A stretch of 64,000 nt of DNA, from contig CM022671.1 of the NCBI GenBank assembly GCA_012295275.1, positions 23,732,822 to 23,796,821 of the forward strand. The letters are read 5' to 3'. Positions 15,784 to 26,199 of this stretch are shown here, piece by piece; the stretch's first letter is position 1; each line of letters starts with the position of its first letter. The notes beneath the pieces are model-generated. The model searched no databases. It saw only the letters and a program-made list of their open reading frames with translations, and was not told the origin of the DNA. The position numbers and the translations under genes were made by a program. The DNA is from Chrysomallon squamiferum. Taxonomy: Eukaryota; Mollusca; Gastropoda; Neomphalida; Peltospiridae.

Positions 15784-18700
15784 ATTTAAATATTTCCCCA
15801 CCTAGTTTCAGCATTGAGAGCATCATTGAAGCCTGGAGTATCAACAATTGACAGCCTCAGTCTTACACCTTTTTCTTCAATCTCAAGTTGTTTTTTGTCT
15901 ATCTCAACTGTTCTGTATATTTTTTCTGAAATATAAACAAATATGTACCTAGTATATATATTGATTTAATAATTTTTTATTATTATTATTATTTTTAAAA
16001 TTAAATTCAATTAAAGTTCATTTCATGCAATCAAACACCCCCCCAAAACAAAATTAAAATTTAAAAAATAAAAGTAAAAGTAATATTAATAAATAAAAAA
16101 ATATTTAAAGAAATCACACACACACACACACAATTAAAGAAAAGAAACAAGCAGAACTAATAATTATAAGAAGAAGAAGAGTAAATAGACAAGGTCACTT
16201 AGAAGTAAGTTTACCTTCCACTGGTGGTTGATATTTATCTGGGTAGAGGTCAGTTAAGAACAGACTGTTTATCAAGGTGGATTTCCCCAGACCAGACTCT
16301 CCTGTAAGTACATAACTTAATAATAAAATGTTATTTAAAATATCAGTTGTAAAAATAAGTAAAATTATGTTCAGTTAGTTATATATTATGCTTTAATAAT
16401 TTATTTATCTAGAAACATTATGCTAGGAACATTGCATATTCTGTCAGATAAAGACTGTGTTGCTGCCATTATCAAAATTATAGTCATTTATTTGAAAAAG
16501 TTATTTTGAGCAATTATCACCTGGGTCTGTTAATGCAAACAATTATGACTTTGACAGATAAAATTATAAAAACCATGCTAACCAACAACCATAAGTGTGA
16601 AATCAAATCCTTTCTTGACTGCTTTTCTGTGTACTTGATCTGGTAAAGTAGCAAAGCCAATATAGTCATCTTCATCCTGTAGAAAAAATAGTTAAATTCT
16701 CAGTAAACACCTGACATTAAAATTGTTAAGCAGAATAATCAACTTTATTATTATTATTTTTTGAATTAGTTTGCACAACTGCTCTATCTGACTCCTTTTG
16801 TTCAAAAAATATAAACTATAGAAACATTTTAAAAGCATTAAAAAAACAACAAAAAGAACTACGAAAAAAACCAAAACAAATCTGAGACCTGTAATTTAGA
16901 GCAATCAAATAAAAACATTACTTCAAACATTATCAGGACCAGTCTAATTCACAATATTTGCGGGTTGATTCCACTTTCACCATGGACAGAATGGACACTT
17001 GTCTCTTTATTTGGCAAGATCACCTTAAACTGGACATCATGCTAATATTGAGAATTCTGGTGAAAGCTGTATCAACATCTGGGTATATTTGGGTTACTAT
17101 ACTTCTTCAAACTGTATCTTTGCACCAAAGATTAAAAAAAAATTAAAAGGAATAAAATAATTTTAAAAAAATTGAAGTCACAATGTTTTAAGTAAATAAT
17201 ATTAAGAACAATAAAAATAAAAGTATATATATTTAAATATTTATAAATTTTGTAACAAACTTTCAAGAACCTAACCTAGACTCTATTCACTTTTTGTTCT
17301 ATTATTATTTTCTTTTTACCTCTTATGTAAAAGCAAACACATTATTTATTTATTTATTTATTTATTAATTTAAAAAGTATAAAGGAAAACAAATACAGAG
17401 GAAACAATTCATAAACCAATCTTTAAACTTTTCTGTTTAAAAATATATACTTCTATTTTTCTCTAAAATATTACTGGCAATACCCTAATCATAATTTGAT
17501 TATTAACTATTATTAACCTATTTTTGAAGTTTACTTCTAATTTTGAACAATATCAGATGAAGCTGAAATGTCATATATTTAACAAGCATTACAGTATACT
17601 GGTACAGTGGATAGTGTACCAATTAGGATATAATTAACTGAACCATACAGATTTTCATATTTCATAAAGTTAATTTCAGACATCTGAAATGAATGGAAGA
17701 TAAGAATAAATGTCTCCTACTTTTAATATGAAAAAGAAGAAACAAATGTAACCAAGTAACTATTCTTCACAATTAGCAAGCAAACAGCTTTAATTTGCTT
17801 TGAAAATTTTTGAACTTTTATAAATCAACTGGCAAAATATTCAGACTCAAATGTAAAATAAGTATGAATTTGACAGTTTCATATTAATATATCTGATATA
17901 TTTAATATAAACTGTCTAAATTTGTCTACAATTTAAAAACTAATAGTTAACTAAACTAGTTTCTGTTTAATCTTTGTTCTACTATACTATTCTACTCTAA
18001 GATTCATAATGTCTTTCTATTTGTTTTTAAACTGCTTCCCAAACTGACCATTTGTAAACAAATTAGAGAGAAGTAAAGAAGCTGGTCAGACTGGAAAGTA
18101 AGTTTAGAAACTTTGCAATCCAGGATAATAATTATAACAAAACATAAAGACGAAAATGTGGTTAACATACCTGTAGATGATGGGCTAATACAAACTAGCA
18201 TTCACTAGCATTTGAATACTGAGGTATTTAAACGTACTTGTAAAAGCATTTATTACATAAAAAGTTAATCTTTTGTTCAGTATCTAAATGTTATACAGTA
18301 ATTTAAGAAAATTAGACTGTTTAAAAAAGAGAGAATTAATTAATTGCATAATAAAGTACAATGTAATCATTGAAACCTGTATATCATACACAATAAACAG
18401 CCATATGAAATATAAATGTTAATATTTTGATGGTTTTCTGTTCAATAAACAGTAAGTAAAACCATAATAATCAGGCTTTTCATGTCTGTCCTTTGATGAA
18501 AAACTTAAGAACTACACCAATAAATCTGAAATGTCACATTCACTCAGTGTTGAAGATATTACTTGGTATTTAATTTAAGTGATTTATTTAACCTGTAATA
18601 TCTACCAATTTATTAATTATCAACAGTCATCAATTTTTTGATTTTTTCACTCTATTAAAATAAACAGATGTATAATCTTTTAATTAAATGTTATCCCTCA

Positions 18701-20044
18701 AAATGTTTAGATTAATAAAAAGTTAATAAAAAGCCACATTTTACTACTATTTTCTTATCAGCGAAAAGGTATATTGCATAATAACACATTTTTGCTGATA
18801 TATATATATATATATATAAACAGTGTGTCCCATAAAATACATAGGAAAAATATACTTTTTTATATGAAAAACCATTTTTATTTATATAATATGCTCTATA
18901 TGACTGCCATTATGTTGAAAACACATCTCAGTGAGTGTCCTCCACTGCTGAAGAACACATACAAGCAGAGCTGGAGTTATGCTTGTAATGGTTTATGTTT
19001 TGTATTTTTTCCAGATACACCATGGCCTTCAAATGCCCCCAAAGGTAAAAATCAAGTGGGTTAAGGTGTGGGGATCTGGTAGCCATTCCACACCTGATCT
19101 AACCACTGATGTAAGTGAAAAACAAATGAAAAAATACAATATTAAAACCATATGTATGGAAACTTATGGGACACCCTGTATATCAGCAAAGATCTGTTAT
19201 TAAACATATATATAAATAGAGGCAAGAAATAAAACAGTTAATTTCATTTAGTATTAGGACTGCAAAATAAACGAAATAACTGATAATTGGTTACTATCTA
19301 AAGATATCAGTTTTATCCTCCTCGTGTCTAATGTTGCATGCAGCTCAGCAAAGCCTTGCTGTATTCGCCATTCTAACCTTCACATTATATGTATAAAACA
19401 ATTAGTTCTTTGACTGGAGAGATCAGGCTTTCTCCGTTATCTTTGTGGCAGTTGTAAGTGTGATTCCAAATAACCATAGATTAAAAATGAGTGGGGTTAT
19501 GCTTTTCCATAACATTAATAAAACAGTTGCACACCTGACACACACACATATATTCAGAATCCTCTATGCTGCTTTCGTATATTAATTTTTTATAATTGTT
19601 TATTTGTAGTTTTGTTCATAAAGCAACTTGACATATTTATGTTTTGCCTCAGGTAGTGGTCTTGATATATATATTAAAAATATTTTGCTTTGCAGAACCA
19701 GTTTAGCAGTAAATGTAAAACTGATGCAGAATGAAATAATACAATAGCTCTATTATAATTGCAGAAAGGTATAAAAACTGATGGTTACTGGAATGTAACT
19801 GGCTTTAATAATTATTATAGCTAGGTTTCAGTCTCCTATAATTTAGAAAAAAGTGCACAAAATCTTCAGTTTATTAAGAGGTTCTGATTTTGATTTCTCT
19901 ATTACCTATTTAATATAATATTTTACTACATTATCTCAGGCAAATCTCACCGCGTACAAAGTAGTTAATATCTGATAACTGGGAATTCAACTCAGCATGA
20001 GATTTAACATTCATTTAATATTTATGAAGAGAGAGGGAGGGAGG

Positions 20045-20142
<98 letters not shown>

Positions 20143-23100
20143 ACATTTATCTAAAAATGAAAGATTTTTTTACCAAAAATATATTTATTTTATTATTTAT
20201 TTATTATAATTTGTTGTTTTTTTTCTTGTTTTTTTATTATTTAAGCAAAAATATAATTTAAATTTTTAAATAATTTTAATTTCATAGACAGTACAAAGAT
20301 TTTTTCTTTTTTTCCTGAAAACTCACCTACCTCACTTTAATAAGATTATATTTACCTAGGATTATATTAGAACTAACATAAGGTTGGTTTTTTGTTTGAT
20401 GTTCTTTAGGCAAACCTAGTTTACTTAAATTCGGTTTATTTGTGAAGTAAACCAGTGAACTTTGAAAAACACCTGACATTTGTTTTTTTTTGAAAAGTGT
20501 AATTCAGTTAAATACAAGTTTCACCATAATGTTACACTTTGAAAAATAATGTTATAAATATTTTTTTTTTTTAGTTTCTATTTTATTATTATTAGTAGTA
20601 GTAGTATACTATTATTATTATTATCATTATTAAATCAATAAAAAGAAAACATGACTAAAATGCAAAACATATTTCAAATAACTCTGAAATTTGATACTTA
20701 AGCATGCCAGTAGGTACAACAAACATTTGACAGAAAAAAATCTTCCAGCCTTGAAAAATAACAAATGCAAAACAATATCAGGGCTTGTTTTTTGTTTTTG
20801 AAACAGTTCCATTAAATGAACCTATATATATTTACAGAGATATGTAATGAAATGCTCATCTACTGAATGTCAACAGATAAATGAAAACATTTAGCTGTTT
20901 TATGGAACACTGACCATGTGTGAAAATATCAAATTACTTCCTTTCATATAAAATTATATTTCATCTCTGCTTGAGACACATGGTGGTATGATAGTAGTAA
21001 ATTAAAACTTTCATAACATTATGTACTACTGCACATTGTGCATTCAACAGAAGTCACTTGGCAAATATTATGTGAGTGAAGAAAAACAGTTGTTGTCTAT
21101 ATTAATTAATTATAAAATAACTCAGTTTAGTTAATACAGACAAACATACATAATAGCTTAAGTCATGTTACTTAATAGTCACTCACTTTTAAAAAAAAAT
21201 ATAATTTATTTTATTTTTTATTTTGTAATAAAGTATTTAAAAATATCCCTATTTATAAAACTATTCCTGGTTAAATGTCAGTATTTAATAGTAAGACAAA
21301 GTAACTTACCAGTCTTAGAATATCAGATTTAAGTGAGCCCAAATATACCTACTTCTATCCAAACTGACAAGTTGTTTAATCCATAATTTATTTCTATAGT
21401 CATTTTACCTGTTTTCCTTCTATTTTAAATGTGTTATTGAAATGTTGAAGGCTTGACAGTAAATAAGTCACAAGAAGAATAAACAAAACATCAAAACACC
21501 TAAACAGGTAAATGTTATTTTTAATATTTATTGCAATACTTCAGAAATAGTTTTGTTAATTCCAACAAAATACGTAAAATATTTGGAGGCAAATGGTTTT
21601 GTTGTTTTTCTTTAAATTTATTATTATTAAAAATTATTTATTATTTTTCATCTCTTCAGAAATAATTGAAGTTTTAAAATGAATAATGGTGCAAATGAGA
21701 GGCGCTAAAATAAATTTTAGATTACCATTTGTCACTTGAACTCTGTCAATCTGTCATCAGATAAAATAATGTCATCACTACATCATCATTTTTTGGAGAG
21801 TTGCAACAAAAATGCAGTTTTCAAGATTAATAAACTCATTAAAGCAATTTTTATATTTTAAGTATTTTTTGCAGATTAATGTACATGATAAACTTTATGG
21901 ATGTGGCAGAATATATAACAAAATCATTTTCAATTTTGAAGTTTTCTTTTTCATTTGTTCGTTTTACTGATTTCCAAACATGAGTTTAGATTTACAGAAC
22001 TGGATTTGCTTGAGGCATTTTAATAAGCTTAACCTTAAAGCTAAAAATAACAGCAAACAATGTCATAAGACGTTGTTTATATTTAGAGCAATCATGTTTG
22101 ATGCTTTTATGTATACTTACAGAGAGAGAGAGAGATGGAGAGAGAGAGAGAGCCTAAATAACTGAGAAACACAGATTTATTTAACTCCATGCTTAATTAT
22201 CTCACAAATTCATATTTTATCATTACCCATCAAAACTAAACACATGTGCCTTTTATTTCTATACAAAAATATAAAAAGGAAATGTAGTTTTGATGTTTAT
22301 CAAGCAATATAGCTTTCTTTTATTATTTTCTTTAATTCAAAGCTCTTGATTTATCTGTAACATTTATAACATAACAACAATAATTTGGATAAATAAATTT
22401 TGGTTAAAATCAACCAAATAAATTAAATATAATATATGATATATATATAATAAATCAGATATTATGTTACAAATAAAGTATAATATCCTTAAAAAAACAG
22501 AGATAACATGCAGATATACAATTTGTCACAGGTATTTAATTTTACCTTAAATTTTGATGGAATGTAATCAATCTGACGAGTAGCAGTTCTTTGTGCACTT
22601 ACAAGTCTTCTAAAGGAGGATCCTTTGTGAATGGGGGTGGCAGGAAGCTGGGGTACACTGGCCATGATTATATAACAGATCATACATACACTCCCCCGTG
22701 TACAAGTGACAAGCAAACTGTTACACACAAACACTTTCTGGTGTATACATGGGATGGTCCATTTTCCATGAGGTGAGTTTGAGATAAAAACAGGATGCTC
22801 AAGTCTTCATTTGCTTCAGATGAGAGACATGTCTCTTTTCCTGCATGTTCAGCTACATGACATTATCTATTTCAGATATTTTATGCTTACCCTAGCAATT
22901 TTAATGTGCATATATGTATAATTATAAAAAAATTGTCATGTTTTGGTAACAGTCATACCAAAATAGGGTATGAATGTTACTACTGCTGCTGCTACTACTA
23001 CTACAACTTTAACTGCTAGTACCTATTAAAATGTTAACTAATCCTACTACTATCACAAATAATTACAATTACTAATAAAAATATATCTGATCTGTTGTGT

Positions 23101-24974
23101 TCTAGTTTGATAAGAACATGCTAGTCAGTTTAATGTCTTTCATTACAGACATGCAAGATTAGATAATAATCATGATTAATTAGACATTATAGATAAGTAC
23201 ACCTATCATAACAATATTTATGTACATTTTAAGATGAAAGCCTGGTTCCGACACTAAAAATAAGAAACATTACAGTGACAGATGTCCCTATGAACTATGC
23301 ATTACCTTTTTCAAATATTTTCAGGGATAAAGAGTAGTTTCTGTTAAAATAAAATAAAAAATACAAATTACACTAAAAGTAATTGGTCTTTTTAAAATTA
23401 TATTTATAAAGATATTTATTTATTCTAGTCAGAGCTGACAAGTTTAGCTCATGAACATCCCGAAGGAGACCACTGAAGTTAAACAACAAGACTTGCCACT
23501 GAGCTGTTACATTCTTTCTAACTCAAGTAACTGGGTGAAGCAAACAGATGATTCCTTGTTGTTCACTCTCTGAACACAATTTAAATAATCAAAAATGATA
23601 ACATTCATTTTACTGAAATGTGAAATTAAGGCTCAGCGCTATCATTTATGAAGTGTTTAAAGGTAATATTTCTTTTCATTTTTATTTAACTTAAGATGTG
23701 CTGTGAGTAACCTGATTTATATTTATTATTTTATTACAACACTTCTTCACATCAAACAATTTACTTTTAATAACTGTCATAATAATAAAGATTCAGATCA
23801 GCTCCTTTCCTTTCCTTTGTTATCTACAGTTTTTCTATTTCTTTTTCCACTTGAAAGTTGCATTCTTTTTCCAACCCTAGAGCTAAATAGTCTTTCCTTC
23901 ACCTTTACTGTACAAAATTTCATAATTTATTAACTAAAAAAAACCGTTTAGTTAATGACAGTAAAATGTTTATTATATCAAAGCTTAAAATAGAACAAAG
24001 TGAATACTTTAGTCTAATGAAAAGAAATGAAAATGGGATCTATTAGGGTCACTGATGTAACAAATGAGAAAAAAAAAAGAAAAAATCCCAAAACTCATCA
24101 CACACACACACACACACTATTTGACCTATCCTGTCAGTATTTTTTTATCTGCACAAATATTGTTCTATTCTTTAAGACTGATGTCCAGACTTTATTCATA
24201 TGTAATTTTACTTTCTTATTTTGAAAAAATAATTAGTGTATTGTTTTTTCATTCATCAGATTAGCATTAATATTAAAATTTCAATTCAGACACATGAATT
24301 ATCAGTTCATTACAATTTGTTATCTATTTTGCTGAATTCAGCTTCATCTGGTAGTATTTATAAATATATTTGATTCCTTTTACATCATTCACTTTTCATT
24401 AGACAAAATTTCTGTGTTACGTAAGAAAGAAAGAAAAAAAAATTCCACTTTTAAAAGCACATGAAGTAAGCAAAAGAGAATCTAAAGCAGAACAGATGTT
24501 ACGTAGTTTATACAGCGTAGTTCCATCCATCAAGGACTGAACTCAATTAGTAAAAGGTCATTTTGTCTATGTGCTTTCTAAAAATAAACTATACACTGCC
24601 AATATAAATCAGTTTGCTGTTCTGACAGCACATCTATGTATTCATTCATACCTACACATACAAATCTTACATTCATACGTTCATATATACATACATACAT
24701 ACAGGGATAGTTAAAGCTTTTGAATCCAACAAGATGACAAGCAAACTTGAATTGGACACAAATTAAGTGTGATACTTCTGTCCTCTGTTATCTTTTTTAA
24801 TGATTGTATGTATTGTTTACTTGTGAAGGATTTTGTAATCAATTTACAATAATGTAAATATGTAATTATAAATTATGTGTAAAATTAAAACATCTAACTG
24901 AATTTCATCTTACAGAGAAACTATACTAAAAGAGCTTTAATGTGTAAATTTGTTAAAATATTTTAAAATTATTA

Positions 24975-25014
<40 letters not shown>

Positions 25015-26199
25015 AAATGTTCCTTTTTGTGTGTTTGTTTTTGGATAATCTATTCCAAAAAATGTCCATTAGATATCCAAAACTCATGGACATTACATTA
25101 CAAAAATTAATACTTTTAGATTTTAATCCAGACAAATATTCCAGAAAAATGAGAAAAAAAAAATTGAATTAAAATGTTTTTGATTTATTTAGGAAATACT
25201 GAAAATTGAAAGTATAAAAATACCAAAACAAAATAAAATAGCCATATAGAAAGTGTCTCCTGAAAAAGAGGTCACCATAATTAACACCAGAGCAGATCAA
25301 TACCTCAGCCATAGAGAATGCCTTTCGATGCTCTAAATGCTAGTGTCTCCTGGAATGACTCATACCTGATCTATTTTTGATATTGTTTGTACCAAATGGT
25401 GTTATGAAAGGGCAATATTACAAATGCTTTATTTACACCCACTTTGTTCTAGTCATTTAAAACTAAAATATCAAAACGTCCAGTCTGAACCTTTTTAAAA
25501 TGGAAGACAACATTAGGTACTGAAATACTCCAGCAACTGCCATAAAAATTATACTGTCCATCTCACATTATTACTTATAAATAATTTTTATTTAGTGCAA
25601 TTATTTATTTTAATTAACAAATTCTTAAGATCCAGCTTTTGAAGATAACAAAATTCCTACGAAATCCCCTAAAAGAACAAAATAAAACTAGTGTACAGTA
25701 ATACAGTAACTTGAAAAAATTTAGTTTAAAACAAAGAAAAAATGGCCTGATATCAGGATTAAACAGTATTAGATCCAACATACAATTACATAAAGGTAAA
25801 TTCAGTTCTCTGATTTCATTTTATAACTTACTTGTGGTTCCCCAGGTTGTTTCCAGCATGGTCTTCCCTCTTCAGATCCTCTTAAAAATTCTCTTCCTGT
25901 AAAAATAAATAACGGTGTAAAATGCATTATTTTCTTTCAGGTAAAATAGCACTAACTGTAACATATAAGTGATTAATAATCTAAATATTATATATAACTG
26001 CACTGAGTTACGAAAACAGTTTGTTACAATACATATTTAAACTGAATTCTAGTTACCTTATTCAGAAATGAATACTCCAGTCTAAAAGTCCTTGGTATTT
26101 TTATTACTATTATTTTCTTAATATATTGGTTCTTATAGTACCTTTAAGACTTGATAATTCTGAAATACGTCGGCGACTTGCTGGTGAATTGCTATACAT
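12125..26199 (-). CDS. SEPTIN4-like: septin, SEPT2 group, SEPT4/SEPT5-like; two alternative N-termini
   Basis: Eleven shared coding exons (12125-12265, 12672-12750, 13083-13199, 13482-13533, 13679-13775, 14189-14290, 14693-14810, 15249-15383, 15802-15925, 16215-16301, 16583-16676) join in one frame. The N-terminus comes either from 22546-22665 (421 aa in total) or from 26142-26199 plus 25832-25896 (422 aa). Numbered from the 22665 start, it has the P-loop GESGLGKS (72-79), Thr106 matching the switch-I catalytic Thr of SEPT2, DTPG (129-132), AKAD (210-213), the septin-unique YPWGIVEV block (from 286) and a C-terminal coiled coil. Septins are GTP-binding proteins that form membrane-associated filaments in cytokinesis and cell-cortex organisation. 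[11 protein letters not shown] and the extra residue in MLISTHMQ point to SEPT4/5 rather than SEPT2. One oddity is Asn134 in GFND, where the family has GFGD. Every splice junction fits its phase. Confidence 0.93.
12672..12750 (-). CDS. SEPTIN4-like: SEPT4/5-like septin, coiled-coil exon
   Basis: 79 bases. One base completes a codon and 26 codons follow, ending [10 protein letters not shown] directly before IRRMQ of the last exon. The second septin has a 79-base exon at the same place. Confidence 0.88.
13083..13199 (-). CDS. SEPTIN4-like: SEPT4/5-like septin exon: THMQDL block
   Basis: 117 bases with consensus splice sites. It encodes [20 protein letters not shown], the conserved end of the septin GTPase domain, followed by a Gln-rich linker. 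Confidence 0.92.
13482..13533 (-). CDS. SEPTIN4-like: SEPT4/5-like septin, 52-base exon
   Basis: It encodes [16 protein letters not shown] between two split codons. The neighbouring intron (13534-13678) is only 145 bases and has no counterpart in the second septin. Confidence 0.9.
13679..13775 (-). CDS. SEPTIN4-like: SEPT4/5-like septin exon: septin-unique element
   Basis: 97 bases. It encodes [20 protein letters not shown] and then AYPWGIVE, the family-specific block around the invariant Trp of the septin dimer interface. Confidence 0.92.
14189..14290 (-). CDS. SEPTIN4-like: SEPT4/5-like septin exon: acidic DSDEDED segment
   Basis: 102 bases, phase 0 at both ends. It includes [17 protein letters not shown]; the CDSDEDEDF string is typical of SEPT4/SEPT5. 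Confidence 0.92.
14693..14810 (-). CDS. SEPTIN4-like: SEPT4/5-like septin exon: G4 motif AKAD
   Basis: 118 bases. It encodes [19 protein letters not shown], then [20 protein letters not shown] is the guanine-specificity motif. Confidence 0.93.
15249..15383 (-). CDS. SEPTIN4-like: SEPT4/5-like septin exon: DESGLNRKN and YFISP blocks
   Basis: 135 bases. It encodes the septin blocks [16 protein letters not shown] and [17 protein letters not shown]. Confidence 0.93.
15738..15782. repeat. (TA)n microsatellite
   Basis: About 40 bases of TA, some 20 bases beyond the donor end of the DTPG exon (plus 15802) on the gene's strand. Confidence 0.95.
15802..15925 (-). CDS. SEPTIN4-like: SEPT4/5-like septin exon: switch I and DTPG
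   Basis: 124 bases. It encodes KIYRTVEID (Thr106, switch I) and [16 protein letters not shown]. The residue two after DTPG is Asn where septins normally have Gly. Confidence 0.93.
16215..16301 (-). CDS. SEPTIN4-like: SEPT4/5-like septin exon: P-loop
   Basis: 87 bases. It encodes (G)[19 protein letters not shown], the G1 nucleotide-binding loop, with the first Gly codon split across the intron. Confidence 0.94.
16583..16676 (-). CDS. SEPTIN4-like: SEPT4/5-like septin, first shared exon
   Basis: 94 bases. It starts in phase 0 with [18 protein letters not shown] and includes the basic stretch [11 protein letters not shown], which in septins binds phosphoinositides just before the P-loop. Its phase-0 start lets it accept either upstream N-terminal exon. 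Confidence 0.92.
18821..19183 (-). mobile_element. Tc1/mariner-superfamily (DDE_3-like) transposon relic or MITE
   Basis: The ends form an imperfect inverted repeat: ACAG(T/G)GTGTCCCATAA reads inward from 18820 on the plus strand and from about 19180 on the minus strand. Inside, on the minus strand near 19090-19015, a frame reads [19 protein letters not shown]. This lines up with the conserved transposase segment of the form IEWPPRSPDLTPxDFFLWG, with a stop soon after. The element is about 360 bases, too short to encode a transposase, so it is an internally deleted, dead copy. It lies in a septin intron. The family name is inferred from these two signals. Confidence 0.65.
20031..20141. repeat. 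(GGGA)n-(GA)n microsatellite
   Basis: A few GGGA units change into about 90 bases of GA, inside the septin intron. Confidence 0.96.
22546..22665 (-). CDS. SEPTIN4-like: SEPT4/5-like septin, alternative N-terminal exon B
   Basis: 40 codons starting [18 protein letters not shown] and ending in a phase-0 donor (GTAAAA). The N-terminal segment is basic and Ser/Thr/Pro-containing, with no known domain. The frame stays open a little upstream of this ATG, but there is no better start and the context (ATCATGG) is acceptable. Confidence 0.8.
22666..25831 (-). other. intronic sequence between alternative N-terminal exons; includes possible isoform B promoter
   Basis: No further coding exon recognised. 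If exon B is a true first exon, its promoter should lie just above 22665. I see no strong core motif there. A 5S-rRNA-like fragment lies near 23450, and an (ATT)n run at 24976-25012. Confidence 0.5.
23450..23505 (+). repeat. possible 5S rRNA-derived fragment
   Basis: TGAACATCCCGA is followed about 10 bases later by GAAGTTAAACAAC. Animal 5S rRNA has CTGAAC...CCCGA and GAAGTTAAGCAAC in the same order and a similar distance apart. This could be a SINE3-type remnant or chance. I see no 3' body or flanking duplication. Confidence 0.3.
25832..25896 (-). CDS. SEPTIN4-like: SEPT4/5-like septin, alternative N-terminal exon A2
   Basis: 65 bases with a strong acceptor (TTTTTACAG) and a strong donor (GTAAGT). 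Only the frame set by exon A1 is open: [16 protein letters not shown]...PQ. It exits in phase 0, exactly what the exon at 16583-16676 needs. The match of two independent phases is the main support. Confidence 0.7.
26142..26199 (-). CDS. SEPTIN4-like: SEPT4/5-like septin, alternative first coding exon A1
   Basis: It starts [19 protein letters not shown] and exits after one base into exon A2. An in-frame TAG lies four codons upstream of the ATG, so this is the first possible start in the exon. The segment is rich in Ser and Arg. Confidence 0.68.

Larger units (their letters stand above)
16677..22545 (-). other. large first intron of the SEPT4/5-like septin (isoform B)
   Basis: AT-rich non-coding DNA. 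It contains the DDE_3-type relic at 18821-19183 and the (GA)n tract at 20031-20141. I found no further septin exon in it. Confidence 0.7.

Noticed and set aside
18004-18201. Minus-strand [11 protein letters not shown] frame ending at a donor-like site, considered as a third septin first exon
   Set aside because: It exits in phase 1, which cannot join the phase-0 exon at 16676, and has no other support.
22591-22776. Plus-strand open frame of 61 residues
   Set aside because: Antisense shadow of septin N-terminal exon B.
25255-25400. Apparent exon or SINE around CCTCAGCCATAGAGAATGCC
   Set aside because: I could not find a consistent frame, RNA polymerase III boxes or repeat copies.
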